Below the pieces are notes generated by a model. It was given only the letters and a program-made list of their open reading frames with translations. It made no database searches and was not told the origin of the DNA. DNA of 64,000 nt from UBA11612 sp963662375 (lineage in GTDB: Bacteria; Pseudomonadota; Alphaproteobacteria; Rhodospirillales; Rhodospirillaceae). The stretch covers positions 62,001-126,000 of the forward strand of contig CAXXRP010000015.1 of assembly GCA_963662375.2 (NCBI GenBank), given 5' to 3'. Positions 17,346 through 26,025 of the stretch are shown here, in pieces; the first letter of the stretch is position 1, and every line of letters begins with the position of its first letter. A program made the position numbers and the translations under genes.

Positions 17346-19523
17346 ATGCCCGCCGCATTTTCACGCATTGGACTCATTGCCGCATGTTGGATTGCGGCTG
17401 CATTCGTTGCCAACAACGGTGTAGCACCTGCCCATGCAGGTGCAGAGGACGTTTTGCGGCAAATCCAACAGGACGGCATCGCAAACGTGATTGTGAGAAT
17501 GAAGGCGAACTCCGGCGCTGCGGCGTGGAAGGCCGCGCAGCCGGCTTGGCGTCAAAAACTTGCAGTTGCCGCCGCGCTGACTGAAGTCAAGCCGTCTCTT
17601 GCTGAAGCAGGGGTTGAAGCGGTCCACACGTTTCGCACTTTGCCGTTCCTATCGGCTGCCATTACCGAAGAACAGTTTATGGCGTTGATCGCCGATGCCT
17701 CGATTCAGTCGGTGCACTTGGTGCGCCGCGAGCGGCGTGAACCGGCGGTGGCGGCAAGTGTGGCCGCAAGGAGCATGGACTACGCCCAGGGCGCCAATGC
17801 GCTTTTATCAATGGACGTCGCGGATGCCTGGGCTAGCGGATACGAGGGGAGTGGGTATGCTGTCGCGATCATCGATGGCGGCATCAACGCCAGCCACCCC
17901 ATGTTCGGCGGCCGGACCGTTGGCGCCGCGTGTTTCAGTAATGACTTTGATACCACGACCATAAACCAATGCCCTAGTGGGCAAACGCCGGAAATCGGCG
18001 TGGGCGCCGCGTCGAATTGCCCTGCCGGTTCGACACGGTGTGATCACGGCACACATGTCGCCTCGCTCGCAATGGGCAATGACGGGATAAATTTCGGCGT
18101 CGCGCGAGAGGCGAACCTCGTGCCTATCGACGTTTTTTCAGAAATTACCGACGCTGATGAATGCAGTCCCGACCCAGCCCCGTGCGAGTTTACGGATTCC
18201 CTCGCAGTGTTGAACGCCTTAGACTATGTCAATGAAAACAGGGAGTTGCTCAACATTGCGGCTGTGAATTTGAGCTTCGGTGGTTCCACACGCGACGGGT
18301 TTTGTGATGATGATCCCCGAAAGTCAGTCATCGACATGCTTCGTCAAAAGGGTGTCGCTGTCGCCATTTCGGCTGGTAACGAAGGGATCACGGGGCAGAT
18401 CACTGCACCCGCGTGCGTGTCTACCGCTTTGGCTGTGGGGGCAACCAACGATGGCACCGCCGTTGCGAGCTTTTCCAATTTCGCTAGCACGCTTGATTTC
18501 ATGGCTCCTGGCGTTTTTGTACGCGGCGCTTCGAGCAGCGGTAATGAATTTGGGTTTCGCAGCGGAACGTCCATGGCCGCGCCGCAGGTGGCCGGAGCTT
18601 GGGCGGTTATGCGGTCAGCATTTCCGGACGGCGAGTTCGATGTCATGGAAGCAGCGTTGAAGACATCTGGTGTGAGTGTTACGCGGCAGGATTCAGGAAT
18701 TGTCGTGCCGAAGATTCGTCTCGCGCGCGCCATTGATCTTCTGAACGGTCGGGACCGCCGTTTAATCAATAGTATCGTCAGTTCAAACGCTTCTATATTG
18801 GGCGAATCGTTCCTGCGGTTTCTCAACAATTCCGACGAACCGGGGGCGGTCACGGTTACATTGCGTGATGGGGCTACCGGCGCGACCCTTGCGACTTGGG
18901 TTAGCCCGGAAATTGCTGCTCATGCCTCTCGCCAATTTTCTGCTCAAGAATTTGAGACGGCGTCAACACTCGCCGCCAACGCAGACCTCGGCGATCTCAA
19001 CAGAACATATTTCAATCTGGAAATCAGCAGTTCGTTCGCCGGATTTTTCCAGCACGTGGTGTGGAATCGAAATGCCGGCGTATTCGCCAATTTCAGCAGC
19101 TGCGCGGCGGGTTTTTCGCAAGATACGTCTCTCTCACCCAACGTCCATGCGTCGTCAATCGAGAGCTATGTCTCACGGCTCCGCATTGTGAACTCGGGTG
19201 CGACAGCTGACCAGGCGACCCTAGTTTTCTACGATGCGTTCTCTGGCGATATCGTAGGGCAATGGACGACCCCGGAAATCTTCAGCGGCGGATCACTGGA
19301 GGTAACTGGGCTCCAGCTCGAGGCCCTAGTTCCATCGCTACAAGCGGCTGTTGCGGACGGCATGCTGCAATACAACGTTAGGCTCGAAAATCTCGCAGGC
19401 TATGTGCAGCATGTCATCGCAAATATAGAAGTGGGTGCCCTGATCGATATGAGCCCTAAATGCGACCTGGGCGTTGTTACGGACGCCTCTCTTGGTGCTC
19501 TGGACAATGCCGCGGCGAATTAG
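17346..19523 (+). CDS. Secreted S8 family serine peptidase (subtilase) with duplicated C-terminal domain
   Basis: A 725-residue exported protease. Signal peptide residues 1-31 (cleavage after APAHA), then a short inhibitor-like propeptide (about 32-130). The catalytic domain has Asp177 (AIIDGGI), His234 (CDHGTHVAS), oxyanion Asn345 (SAGNEG) and Ser409 (GTSMAAPQVAG), all intact. Cysteines at the catalytic His and several in the insert around 200-230 suggest disulfides. After about residue 470 two similar segments follow (about 475-590 and 600-715), each with an 'LRFLNNSD/LRIVNSGA' start and an 'ATW/QWTTPEI' middle, probably beta-sandwich modules. It stands alone on the plus strand. Substrate unknown. 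Confidence 0.92.
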   Translation: MPAAFSRIGLIAACWIAAAFVANNGVAPAHAGAEDVLRQIQQDGIANVIVRMKANSGAAAWKAAQPAWRQKLAVAAALTEVKPSLAEAGVEAVHTFRTLPFLSAAITEEQFMALIADASIQSVHLVRRERREPAVAASVAARSMDYAQGANALLSMDVADAWASGYEGSGYAVAIIDGGINASHPMFGGRTVGAACFSNDFDTTTINQCPSGQTPEIGVGAASNCPAGSTRCDHGTHVASLAMGNDGINFGVAREANLVPIDVFSEITDADECSPDPAPCEFTDSLAVLNALDYVNENRELLNIAAVNLSFGGSTRDGFCDDDPRKSVIDMLRQKGVAVAISAGNEGITGQITAPACVSTALAVGATNDGTAVASFSNFASTLDFMAPGVFVRGASSSGNEFGFRSGTSMAAPQVAGAWAVMRSAFPDGEFDVMEAALKTSGVSVTRQDSGIVVPKIRLARAIDLLNGRDRRLINSIVSSNASILGESFLRFLNNSDEPGAVTVTLRDGATGATLATWVSPEIAAHASRQFSAQEFETASTLAANADLGDLNRTYFNLEISSSFAGFFQHVVWNRNAGVFANFSSCAAGFSQDTSLSPNVHASSIESYVSRLRIVNSGATADQATLVFYDAFSGDIVGQWTTPEIFSGGSLEVTGLQLEALVPSLQAAVADGMLQYNVRLENLAGYVQHVIANIEVGALIDMSPKCDLGVVTDASLGALDNAAAN

Positions 19524-19806
19524 GCGCTGGCCCCCGCCTCATTGCTTCAGAATCTACAACACTCACTCTTGGCCCGGGCCGAAAGTCCGCATTATCAGTC
19601 AGTTCCGCACGAACAGTTTCGCTCATCACCTTGTAACGGAGTCCGTTTTGTACGTTGAAAAGTGGCGCTTTTGCCTCGCCGAGGTGTCCGCCCAGGCGTC
19701 GTAAATACTGAGCGATAAATGCTTGGCTCTCAGACGCGGCAATACCCAAAACGGCGATCACGGCCGCTCCGGCAAACGCGTCCAATGTGCGCCAGATCCA
19801 CCCCAC
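19477..19806 (-). CDS. DUF2937-like small membrane protein
   Basis: 109 codons. The N-terminal half 'WRTLDAFAGAAVIAVLGIAAS' is a membrane anchor followed by 'ESQAFIAQYLRRLGGHLGEAKA', close to the DUF2937 signature in which a hydrophobic segment is followed by 'SQ.peF.qQY.QRLGGh.dE'. Family members are around 160-180 residues, so the protein is short. Its 3' end overlaps the end of the subtilase gene by 47 bp on the opposite strand, and the last 40 residues are proline/arginine-rich with no family resemblance, so the gene may be truncated at the C-terminus. Function unknown. Confidence 0.5.
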   Translation of the reverse strand: MGWIWRTLDAFAGAAVIAVLGIAASESQAFIAQYLRRLGGHLGEAKAPLFNVQNGLRYKVMSETVRAELTDNADFRPGPRVSVVDSEAMRRGPAPNSPRHCPEHQERRP

Positions 19807-19968
19807 AGGTTGCTCCGGTCAGCGGCGGTGGGCGAATATCTGCTCGCTGCCCGTTAGTGTTTGCATTCCTCAGTCCGTTGACTATAAGGCCCGGCACTAG
19901 GCCGACAAGCCCGATCCGCCGTTTCCCCGCGGCACCGTACAGAATCAAGACTCAGCGAGCCTAAAAAC

Positions 19969-20997
19969 ATGCGGGTTGACCTGTTCGACTTTGACCTCCC
20001 TGCCGACCGCATTGCCGACCGGCCCTGTGTACCGCGTGATAAGGCGCGCTTGCTTCACGTTACAGCCGGCGGGAACGTGGATTTGTTGGTGAGCAAGCTT
20101 CCGGCGCTCCTTTGTAGGGGCGATGTGATGGTTTTCAATGATACTCGCGTCACTCCTGCGCGCCTTCTCGGACGTCGTGGTGATGTCGCCGTGGAAATTC
20201 TTCTTCATAGACGACTAACGCTTGATACCTGGGAAGGATTCGCTCGGCCAGCCAAGCGCCTGCGGGCAGGGCAAAGTATTGAATTCCAACACGGGCTTAC
20301 GGCGGAGGTCCTCACACGGGGAGGCCCCACGGCGACCATAAGGTTCAATTTGGCCGGCCCAGCTCTTGCGGCCGCTCTTGAAAGCGTCGGGCACGTCCCG
20401 TTGCCGCCATATATCCGCCGTCCCGACGACGCTCGTGACCGCGCCGATTACCAAACCGTATATGCAGCGCGGGATGGCGCAGTCGCGGCCCCTACCGCGG
20501 GGCTGCATTTTACACCCGAGTTACTAGCGGCCATTGATTATGCGGGTGTCAGGCGCGTTCAGGTTACCCTGCATGTTGGTGCGGGAACTTTCCTGCCGGT
20601 CACCACCGAGGACACCGCAGACCACAGAATGCACGCCGAATGGGGCCAAGTAGGTGAGGCAGTAGCAGGGACAATCAATGCGGCGCGGCGAAGCGGCGGT
20701 CGCGTCGTGGCGGTGGGGACGACTTCGCTGCGCCTATTAGAGACGGCCGCAGATGAAAATGGAATTGTACGTCCCTTTGCCGGAAAAACGTCCTTGTTTC
20801 TCACACCCGGCTGCAGCTTTGGGGCCGTCGATATGCTGATGACCAATTTCCATTTACCGCGTTCTACGCTCTACATGTTGGTCTGCGCCTTTGCCGGTAT
20901 GGAGACGATAAAGCAGGCGTATGAGCATGCAATCGCCGGTGGATACCGTTTTTACTCATACGGAGATGCCAGTTTGCTGACGCGGAGCGATGTCTAA
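19969..20997 (+). CDS. queA: S-adenosylmethionine:tRNA ribosyltransferase-isomerase
   Basis: A 342-residue enzyme that transfers the ribosyl part of SAM to preQ1 in tRNA, making epoxyqueuosine. Conserved stretches: 'FDLPADRIADRP' at the N-terminus, 'GDVMVFNDTRVTPARL', 'HVPLPPYIRRPDD', 'YQTVYAARDGAVAAPTAGLHFT', 'TLHVGAGTFLPV', 'MHAEW' and the C-terminal 'TNFHLPRSTLYMLVCAFAG'. Length is typical. Its TGA and the ATG of tgt overlap (TAATGA around 20995-21000), so translation is probably coupled. First gene of a queA-tgt-queG operon in which the last three queuosine steps are adjacent. Confidence 0.97.
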   Translation: MRVDLFDFDLPADRIADRPCVPRDKARLLHVTAGGNVDLLVSKLPALLCRGDVMVFNDTRVTPARLLGRRGDVAVEILLHRRLTLDTWEGFARPAKRLRAGQSIEFQHGLTAEVLTRGGPTATIRFNLAGPALAAALESVGHVPLPPYIRRPDDARDRADYQTVYAARDGAVAAPTAGLHFTPELLAAIDYAGVRRVQVTLHVGAGTFLPVTTEDTADHRMHAEWGQVGEAVAGTINAARRSGGRVVAVGTTSLRLLETAADENGIVRPFAGKTSLFLTPGCSFGAVDMLMTNFHLPRSTLYMLVCAFAGMETIKQAYEHAIAGGYRFYSYGDASLLTRSDV

Positions 20998-22133
20998 TGA
21001 CACCACCTGAATTTGGTTTTCAGGTTCTGGCGAACGACGGCCCTGCGCGGCTGGGACGCCTGGTTACCGCGCATGGAGCCGTTGACACACCTGCCTTCAT
21101 GCCGGTGGGAACAGCTGCGACGATAAAGGGGATATTTCCCGAAGCCGTGGCGAGCACAGGTGCGCAGATTATTCTCGCCAACACCTACCATCTAATGCTT
21201 CGTCCGGGCGCAGAACGGATCGCCAAATTCAGGGGTGTGCGCAAGTTCATGAACTGGCCGGGCCCGCTTCTCACGGATTCCGGCGGGTACCAAGTCATGT
21301 CTCTTGCTAAACTGCGGAGAATCGACGAAGAGGGAGTCGGCTTCCAATCGCATATAGACGGTGCGCGCCATCATCTGACGCCAGAGCGGGCCGTTCACAT
21401 TCAGCACCAGCTGGATGCGACAATCACAATGGTGTTTGACGAGTGCACGCCGTATCCGGCGACAAAGGATGCCGTGGCTGACAGCATGGCTCTCTCCATG
21501 CGTTGGGCGAAGCGGTCCAGGCAGGCGTACGTGTTGCGTCCAGGTTACGGTATTTTTGGCATTGTCCACGGCGGTGTGCATGCCGATCTGCGTGAGGACT
21601 CGGTCTCGAGCCTGACGGCCATCGGCTTCGACGGGTACGCAATCGGCGGATTGGCGGTAGGCGAAGGTCAAAACCTCATGCTAGCCACGCTCGATAAAAC
21701 CATCCCGCATATGCCCGGAACCAGTCCGCGCTACCTCATGGGGGTGGGAAAACCCTTGGATATCGTCGAAGCTGTGACCCGAGGTATCGACATGTTCGAT
21801 TGTGTGTTACCTACCCGCTCGGGACGGACAGCTCAAGCCTTCACAAGCCGCGGACCCTTGAATTTGCGCAATGCGCGGCACGCGGAAGACCTTAGGCCTT
21901 TAGATGAATCTGTGCCCTGTCCGGCCAGCCGCAATTACAGCCGCGCCTATCTTCATCATCTTTTTCGCTGCGATGAGGTGCTCGGTTTGATGCTGCTGTC
22001 GTGGCACAATGTGGCTTTCTATCAGCATCTCATGAAGGGTTTGCGTGTCGCAATCCAAACAAAAACGCTCGCTGGCTTCGTCACCGAATTTTCCGCAGGG
22101 CAAAACGGAGATGGCGGCGCTGACGAAAGCTGA
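20997..22133 (+). CDS. tgt: tRNA-guanine transglycosylase with altered zinc site
   Basis: A 378-residue enzyme that exchanges G34 of tRNAs with GUN anticodons for preQ1. Active-site parts are intact: 'LTDSGGYQVMSL' (Asp equivalent to Zymomonas D102), 'VFDECTPYPA' (D156), 'IGGLAVGE', and nucleophile D268 in FDCVLPTRSGR. The zinc site is not: the normal CxCxxC...H set (Zymomonas C318, C320, C323, H349) aligns without gaps to V306, C308, S311 and H337. Only one Cys and the His remain; C325 nearby is a possible but misplaced substitute. The rest reads as functional and flanking queA and queG are intact. See findings. Confidence 0.95.
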   Translation: MTPPEFGFQVLANDGPARLGRLVTAHGAVDTPAFMPVGTAATIKGIFPEAVASTGAQIILANTYHLMLRPGAERIAKFRGVRKFMNWPGPLLTDSGGYQVMSLAKLRRIDEEGVGFQSHIDGARHHLTPERAVHIQHQLDATITMVFDECTPYPATKDAVADSMALSMRWAKRSRQAYVLRPGYGIFGIVHGGVHADLREDSVSSLTAIGFDGYAIGGLAVGEGQNLMLATLDKTIPHMPGTSPRYLMGVGKPLDIVEAVTRGIDMFDCVLPTRSGRTAQAFTSRGPLNLRNARHAEDLRPLDESVPCPASRNYSRAYLHHLFRCDEVLGLMLLSWHNVAFYQHLMKGLRVAIQTKTLAGFVTEFSAGQNGDGGADES

Positions 22134-23238
22134 TCGGGAAAGGGTTCGCGCATATGCGCGCGGCCTTGGGTTTGACGTTGTGCAGTTTACCCGGGCCGAG
22201 ACCACCGCCCAAGCAAAACGCGACCTAAAAAAATTCCTCGCTGACGGTTTGAATGGCGACATGGCGTGGCTGAAAGAAAACGCCGACCGCCGCGCCGATC
22301 CTTTGGTTTTATGGCCTGAAGTCAAGACCGCCATTATGGTTGGGCTTAACTATGGACCAACAACTGATCCGCTTGGTGTTTTGGAATACCGAGACCAGGG
22401 TGCGATCAGCGTTTACGCCCGGAATCGCGATTATCACGACATTCTGAAGAAACGCTTGAAGCGGCTTGCTACGTGGGTGGCCGACGAGTCCGGCGCCGGT
22501 GTAAGGGTGTTCGTGGACACGGCCCCTATTTTCGAAAAACCGTTGGCGCAGCAGTCCGGCTTGGGCTGGCAGGGTAAACATACGAATCTCGTATCCCGTT
22601 CGTACGGATCGTGGCTTTTTCTCGGCGAAGTCTTCACGACACTCGAATTCGAACCAGATAAGCCACAATCTGACCATTGCGGCGCATGCCGGCGGTGCCT
22701 CGACGTGTGCCCCACCAACGCTTTCATTGGACCGTATAGGTTGGACGCACGGCGATGTATTTCCTACCTTACGATTGAACACAGGGGTTCGATCCCGCGA
22801 GAACTTCGCCCGCTCATGGGCAACCGGATTTATGGCTGCGATGACTGCTTGGCGGTATGCCCTTGGAACAAATTCGCAAGCGTCGCCAGCGAAACGGGTT
22901 TCTTCCCTCGCGCCGAGTTATCAGCACCTATATTGAAGGACCTTGCCTCTCTCGACGACACGGCTTTTCGTGCAATGTTTGCCGGTTCGCCCGTTAAACG
23001 CATTGGTCGTGGCCGTTTCATCCGCAATGTTCTTATTGCCATCGGCAACAGCGGCGACCAGACGTTATCGCCGTTCGCGGAAGCGCTTTTACATGATGAT
23101 TTGCCGCTTGTTCGCGGAGCCGCAGTATGGGCACTGCGCCGTTTGGTCCCGGCTACACGGGAAGCGGCCCTGCGAGCGACTCATCTACCGCGCGAGACCG
23201 ATGCCGAAGTGCAAAACGAGTGGGCGGCCGAGGTTTAA
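22111..23238 (+). CDS. queG: Epoxyqueuosine reductase
   Basis: A 375-residue iron-sulfur, cobalamin-dependent enzyme that reduces epoxyqueuosine to queuosine in tRNA. Two ferredoxin-like clusters are visible: 'CGACRRCLDVCPTNAF' and 'CDDCLAVCPWN'. The N-terminal 'GDMAWLKENADRRADPLVLWPEVKTAIMVGLNY', the 'FVDTAPIFEKPLAQQSGLGWQGKHTNLVS' block with the catalytic Asp, and the C-terminal HEAT-like tail 'LVRGAAVWALRRL' fit the family. The frame is open from 22045, but the Met at 22111, preceded by CGGAG, starts where relatives do; it overlaps tgt by 23 bp, which suggests coupled translation. Confidence 0.95.
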   Translation: MAALTKADRERVRAYARGLGFDVVQFTRAETTAQAKRDLKKFLADGLNGDMAWLKENADRRADPLVLWPEVKTAIMVGLNYGPTTDPLGVLEYRDQGAISVYARNRDYHDILKKRLKRLATWVADESGAGVRVFVDTAPIFEKPLAQQSGLGWQGKHTNLVSRSYGSWLFLGEVFTTLEFEPDKPQSDHCGACRRCLDVCPTNAFIGPYRLDARRCISYLTIEHRGSIPRELRPLMGNRIYGCDDCLAVCPWNKFASVASETGFFPRAELSAPILKDLASLDDTAFRAMFAGSPVKRIGRGRFIRNVLIAIGNSGDQTLSPFAEALLHDDLPLVRGAAVWALRRLVPATREAALRATHLPRETDAEVQNEWAAEV

Positions 23239-23772
23239 AGCACGCTCTGGAAAGGTGGGACCTGATTTCCCAGCAAGAACATGTTCAAAACGACCCCGAC
23301 CGCCGCCTACCCCCGCTCGTATTTGTAAGCCTGCCGGTATGTGACACCGATCATATCGGTCGTCTGCTGCTGACTTAGTCCGAGCATGATCCGGCGCTCA
23401 CGGATTCATGTTCCGACGTGCCGCTCGATTGAACTGGCCCGGTTTGCCGGTGCTGTTTTCATCATCCCGCCATCCATAATTGTCCTCCAACTGAAGGTGA
23501 ATCGAATCTCGAGGATTTGCATCCTATATTTCGGTTCGGCCGAGTCGTGCTCTTGGCCAACACTGGCGATTGTATGGCACGTGCGGGCCGAACACCCAGA
23601 TTATATTGTAAAATAATGTTATTACTCGCTATACGATTGCTAAAAATTTTAACATTCGCTGGCCGGATTAAGGGGGGAAAGATCAAGCTTGCGACGACGG
23701 AGTCTATATGAGTGCGAGGAAGACTTTAACAAATCCCTGGCGAGTTAAATGCTGCCGAAAGCCGGCGAGTGG
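23239..23772. other. Intergenic region between queG and phaR
   Basis: About 530 bp between two convergent genes. No frame in it resembles a known protein. Base composition drops sharply between about 23590 and 23700, an AT-rich stretch unlike the surrounding coding DNA. I see no clear terminator hairpin with a T-run and no repeat. It may be decayed DNA. Confidence 0.5.
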
Positions 23773-24375
23773 CTACTCGTTATCTTTCACCAGTTTGGCG
23801 AGTTGCGCCTGCATGGCGTCCAGCTGCGTCTTGAGATCGTCGATATCCTCGTTTTTACCGGGCCCGTGCTTGGTCGCACTTGAGGCGGTGCCCGCGCTGT
23901 CGTCCGCTTGGGCAAACGGATTGAACATCTTCATGGCATTTTCAAATAACGCCATGTTTTGTTTGCCCATTTCTTCCATACGCTGCATAGGGACGAGCCC
24001 CCTGAACGTACTCCCTATGATGTCGCGCATATGGGTCTCGTTCTGTGCAAATGCGTCCATACTGTGTTCCAGATAGCGGGGGAGAACCCCGCCAAGTGAA
24101 TCGCCGTAGAACCCGATGATTTGCCGCAGGAACTTGGTGGGCAGTAAATTCTGACCCTTGCCCTCCTGCTCGACGATGATTTGCGTCAGAACGCCACGGG
24201 TGATGTCCTCGCCTGTTTTGGCGTCGGTCACCACAAACTCCGCGCCCTCCTTCACCATTTCCGCCAAGTGGTCGAGCGTCACATAGCTTGAAGTTCCGGT
24301 ATTGTAGAGCCGCCGGTTGGCATATTTTTTTATCGTGATAACTGGTGACTTCGCACCACGATCTTGTTCAGACAT
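23773..24375 (-). CDS. phaR: Polyhydroxyalkanoate synthesis repressor PhaR
   Basis: A 200-residue regulator that binds PHA granules and represses phasin and related genes. The N-terminal DNA-binding part reads 'ITIKKYANRRLYNTGTSSYVTLDHLAEMVKEG', the highly conserved PhaR/PHB accumulation signature, and is followed by 'EFVVTDAKTGEDITRGVLTQIIVEQE' and 'LLPTKFLRQIIGFYGDSLGGVLPRYLE'. The C-terminal 30 residues (DIDDLKTQLDAMQAQLAKL) look like a coiled coil. No PHA synthase gene is in the window. Its start faces 24376-24571, where the promoter should be. Confidence 0.95.
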   Translation of the reverse strand: MSEQDRGAKSPVITIKKYANRRLYNTGTSSYVTLDHLAEMVKEGAEFVVTDAKTGEDITRGVLTQIIVEQEGKGQNLLPTKFLRQIIGFYGDSLGGVLPRYLEHSMDAFAQNETHMRDIIGSTFRGLVPMQRMEEMGKQNMALFENAMKMFNPFAQADDSAGTASSATKHGPGKNEDIDDLKTQLDAMQAQLAKLVKDNE

Positions 24376-24571
24376 GGTTTCGTCCCTTAGATCCTTGAGA
24401 CTTTATTGTGCTATGCACAATGGCCCTATGTCAAAGTACACTTGACTCTTATTGGTGGGTTCTTCGGAAAAATGAAATCCGGCCATGTTTTTGCCGCCCC
24501 TCCAAAGCCGACGCGCCTGAAGTACGCGTTGAGATCGGGGGTCATCGATAGGTCAAGTTGCCCCCGGGGCT

Positions 24572-24955
24572 TCAGAACGCATCCTTTCGCAGCCTCACCT
24601 CGGTGAAGATATCCACCGGGTCGCGACCGTGCATACCCATGGTGGCTGCCAATTCCGGTGCGTTGGCGCGCAGGAATGGATTAGCAGCGCGCTCCTCACC
24701 GAGAAGGGTGGGGACCGAATATTTTCCCTTGGCCCGCAACGCTTTTACGCCAGCCTCACGCCGCCGAAGCGCGGCATTCTCGGATTCTATGGTCACGGCG
24801 AAGCGGATGTTAGACTCTGTGTATTCGTGCGCACAGTAAATATGTGTCTCTGTTGGCAGATCCCGCAAACGCTGCAGGCTGGCCCACATTTGCCCTGGCA
24901 CACCCTCGAACAAACGGCCGCAGCCGATGGAAAACAAAGTTTCCCACAAAACAAT
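24572..24955 (-). pseudogene. gloB: Hydroxyacylglutathione hydrolase (glyoxalase II), C-terminal stump
   Basis: From about 24955 down to the stop the translation is a textbook glyoxalase II C-terminal half: 'TLFSIGCGRLFEGVPGQMWASLQRLRDLP', 'IYCAHEYTESNIRFAVTIE' (carrying metal-binding His and the glutathione-binding region), 'VPTLLGEERAANPFLRA' and the usual ending 'EVRLRKDAF'. The first 120 or so residues, including the THxHxDH metal motif of the beta-lactamase core, are absent. Upstream of the break the frame is unrelated and overlaps the divergent transporter gene at 25008. This is a deletion remnant that cannot be catalytic; the breakpoint is estimated from where similarity ends. Confidence 0.8.
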
Positions 24956-25007
24956 GCGTCGGAGTCCTTGATTTGAAGCGTTGGCATTCCGGGTTAAGGT
25001 TGTTTTC

Positions 25008-26009
25008 ATGAGGTACTTGGTCTTTATATGCGTGCTTCTCGGTCCCGCGGCAGTATCTGCCTGTGAGTTGGCGCGCCCCGTCGTTTTTGCGGGGCTGAAC
25101 TGGGAATCCGCCACCTTTCATAACGCCGTGGCCCGATTCATCCTGGAACATGGTTACGACTGCAGAACCGATGCCATTCCAGGGTCCACCATACCAATGC
25201 TGCAAGGTGTCGCTCAGGGCGATATCGATGTCGCCATGGAGATCTGGAAGGACAACGTGACTGACGTGTGGATGCGCGCGCTGTCGCGTGGTCAGGTTAA
25301 AGAACTGGGCGTAAATTTCGCCGACGCAGTGCAGGGCTGGTATGTGCCGCGATATCTGGTGGAGGGCGACCCTGAGCGAAACATAGAGCCTCTAGCCCCC
25401 GACCTGACGGAGGTCAGCGACCTTCCCGTTTACAAGGACGTGTTTGCCGACCCGGAGGAACGGGGCCGGGGCCGGTTCTACAATTGTGTGGCCGGATGGA
25501 ATTGCGAAGTTGTCAATTCGGCCAAGCTCAGGGCCTACGGACTTGACGATCACTATACCAACTTTCGTCCTGGCACCGGTGCGGCGTTGGCGGCGGCCAT
25601 CGGCGGCGCGTATCTGCGCGGGGAGCCCATTCTTGCCTATTACTGGGCGCCCACTTGGGTGCTCGGCAAATACGACCTGGTTCAACTGAGCGAACCACCC
25701 TGGAACGAAGCCGACTGGAAGGGTCTCAATTCGAGCTCCACGTATCCGCGCGCTGTGGCCTATCCCGTTGTACCCGTTTGGGTCGGTGCCAATGCAGCAT
25801 TTGTACGGGAAGCCCCCGAGATCGCAAAGTTTCTCACTGCGTACGAGACCACGGCGGTCTTAGTGAACGAGGCGCTTGCCTATATGCAAACGCACAGCGT
25901 TGAAGCTGAAACTGCCGCTCAACATTTTCTATCCACACGTTCCAACATTTGGGCAAACTGGGTTAACGACGATGTCGCCGCCCGTGTGCAGGCTGCCCTC
26001 CCGCCTTAA
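25008..26009 (+). CDS. Glycine betaine/proline-type ABC transporter, substrate-binding protein
   Basis: About 333 residues, exported (signal peptide ending at AVSA, next residue the mature Cys of CELARP; a lipoprotein is possible but the box is weak). It has the OpuAC/ProX-type fold: 'VVFAGLNWESATFHNAVARFILEHGY', 'GSTIPMLQGVAQGDIDVAMEIW', 'YYWAPTWVLGKYDLVQL' and 'PEIAKFLTAYE'. Trp residues typical for caging quaternary ammonium groups are present. Start at 25008 chosen because AAGG lies about 9 bp upstream; a TTG at 24981 is less likely. It leads a three-gene transporter operon whose ATPase gene is frameshifted. Confidence 0.87.
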   Translation: MRYLVFICVLLGPAAVSACELARPVVFAGLNWESATFHNAVARFILEHGYDCRTDAIPGSTIPMLQGVAQGDIDVAMEIWKDNVTDVWMRALSRGQVKELGVNFADAVQGWYVPRYLVEGDPERNIEPLAPDLTEVSDLPVYKDVFADPEERGRGRFYNCVAGWNCEVVNSAKLRAYGLDDHYTNFRPGTGAALAAAIGGAYLRGEPILAYYWAPTWVLGKYDLVQLSEPPWNEADWKGLNSSSTYPRAVAYPVVPVWVGANAAFVREAPEIAKFLTAYETTAVLVNEALAYMQTHSVEAETAAQHFLSTRSNIWANWVNDDVAARVQAALPP

Positions 26010-26025
26010 ATTTCAGGAGCCCCCC

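Noticed and set aside
22781..22806. tRNA-like T-arm sequence GGTTCGATCCC
   Set aside because: It lies inside queG and no acceptor or anticodon arm pairs around it.
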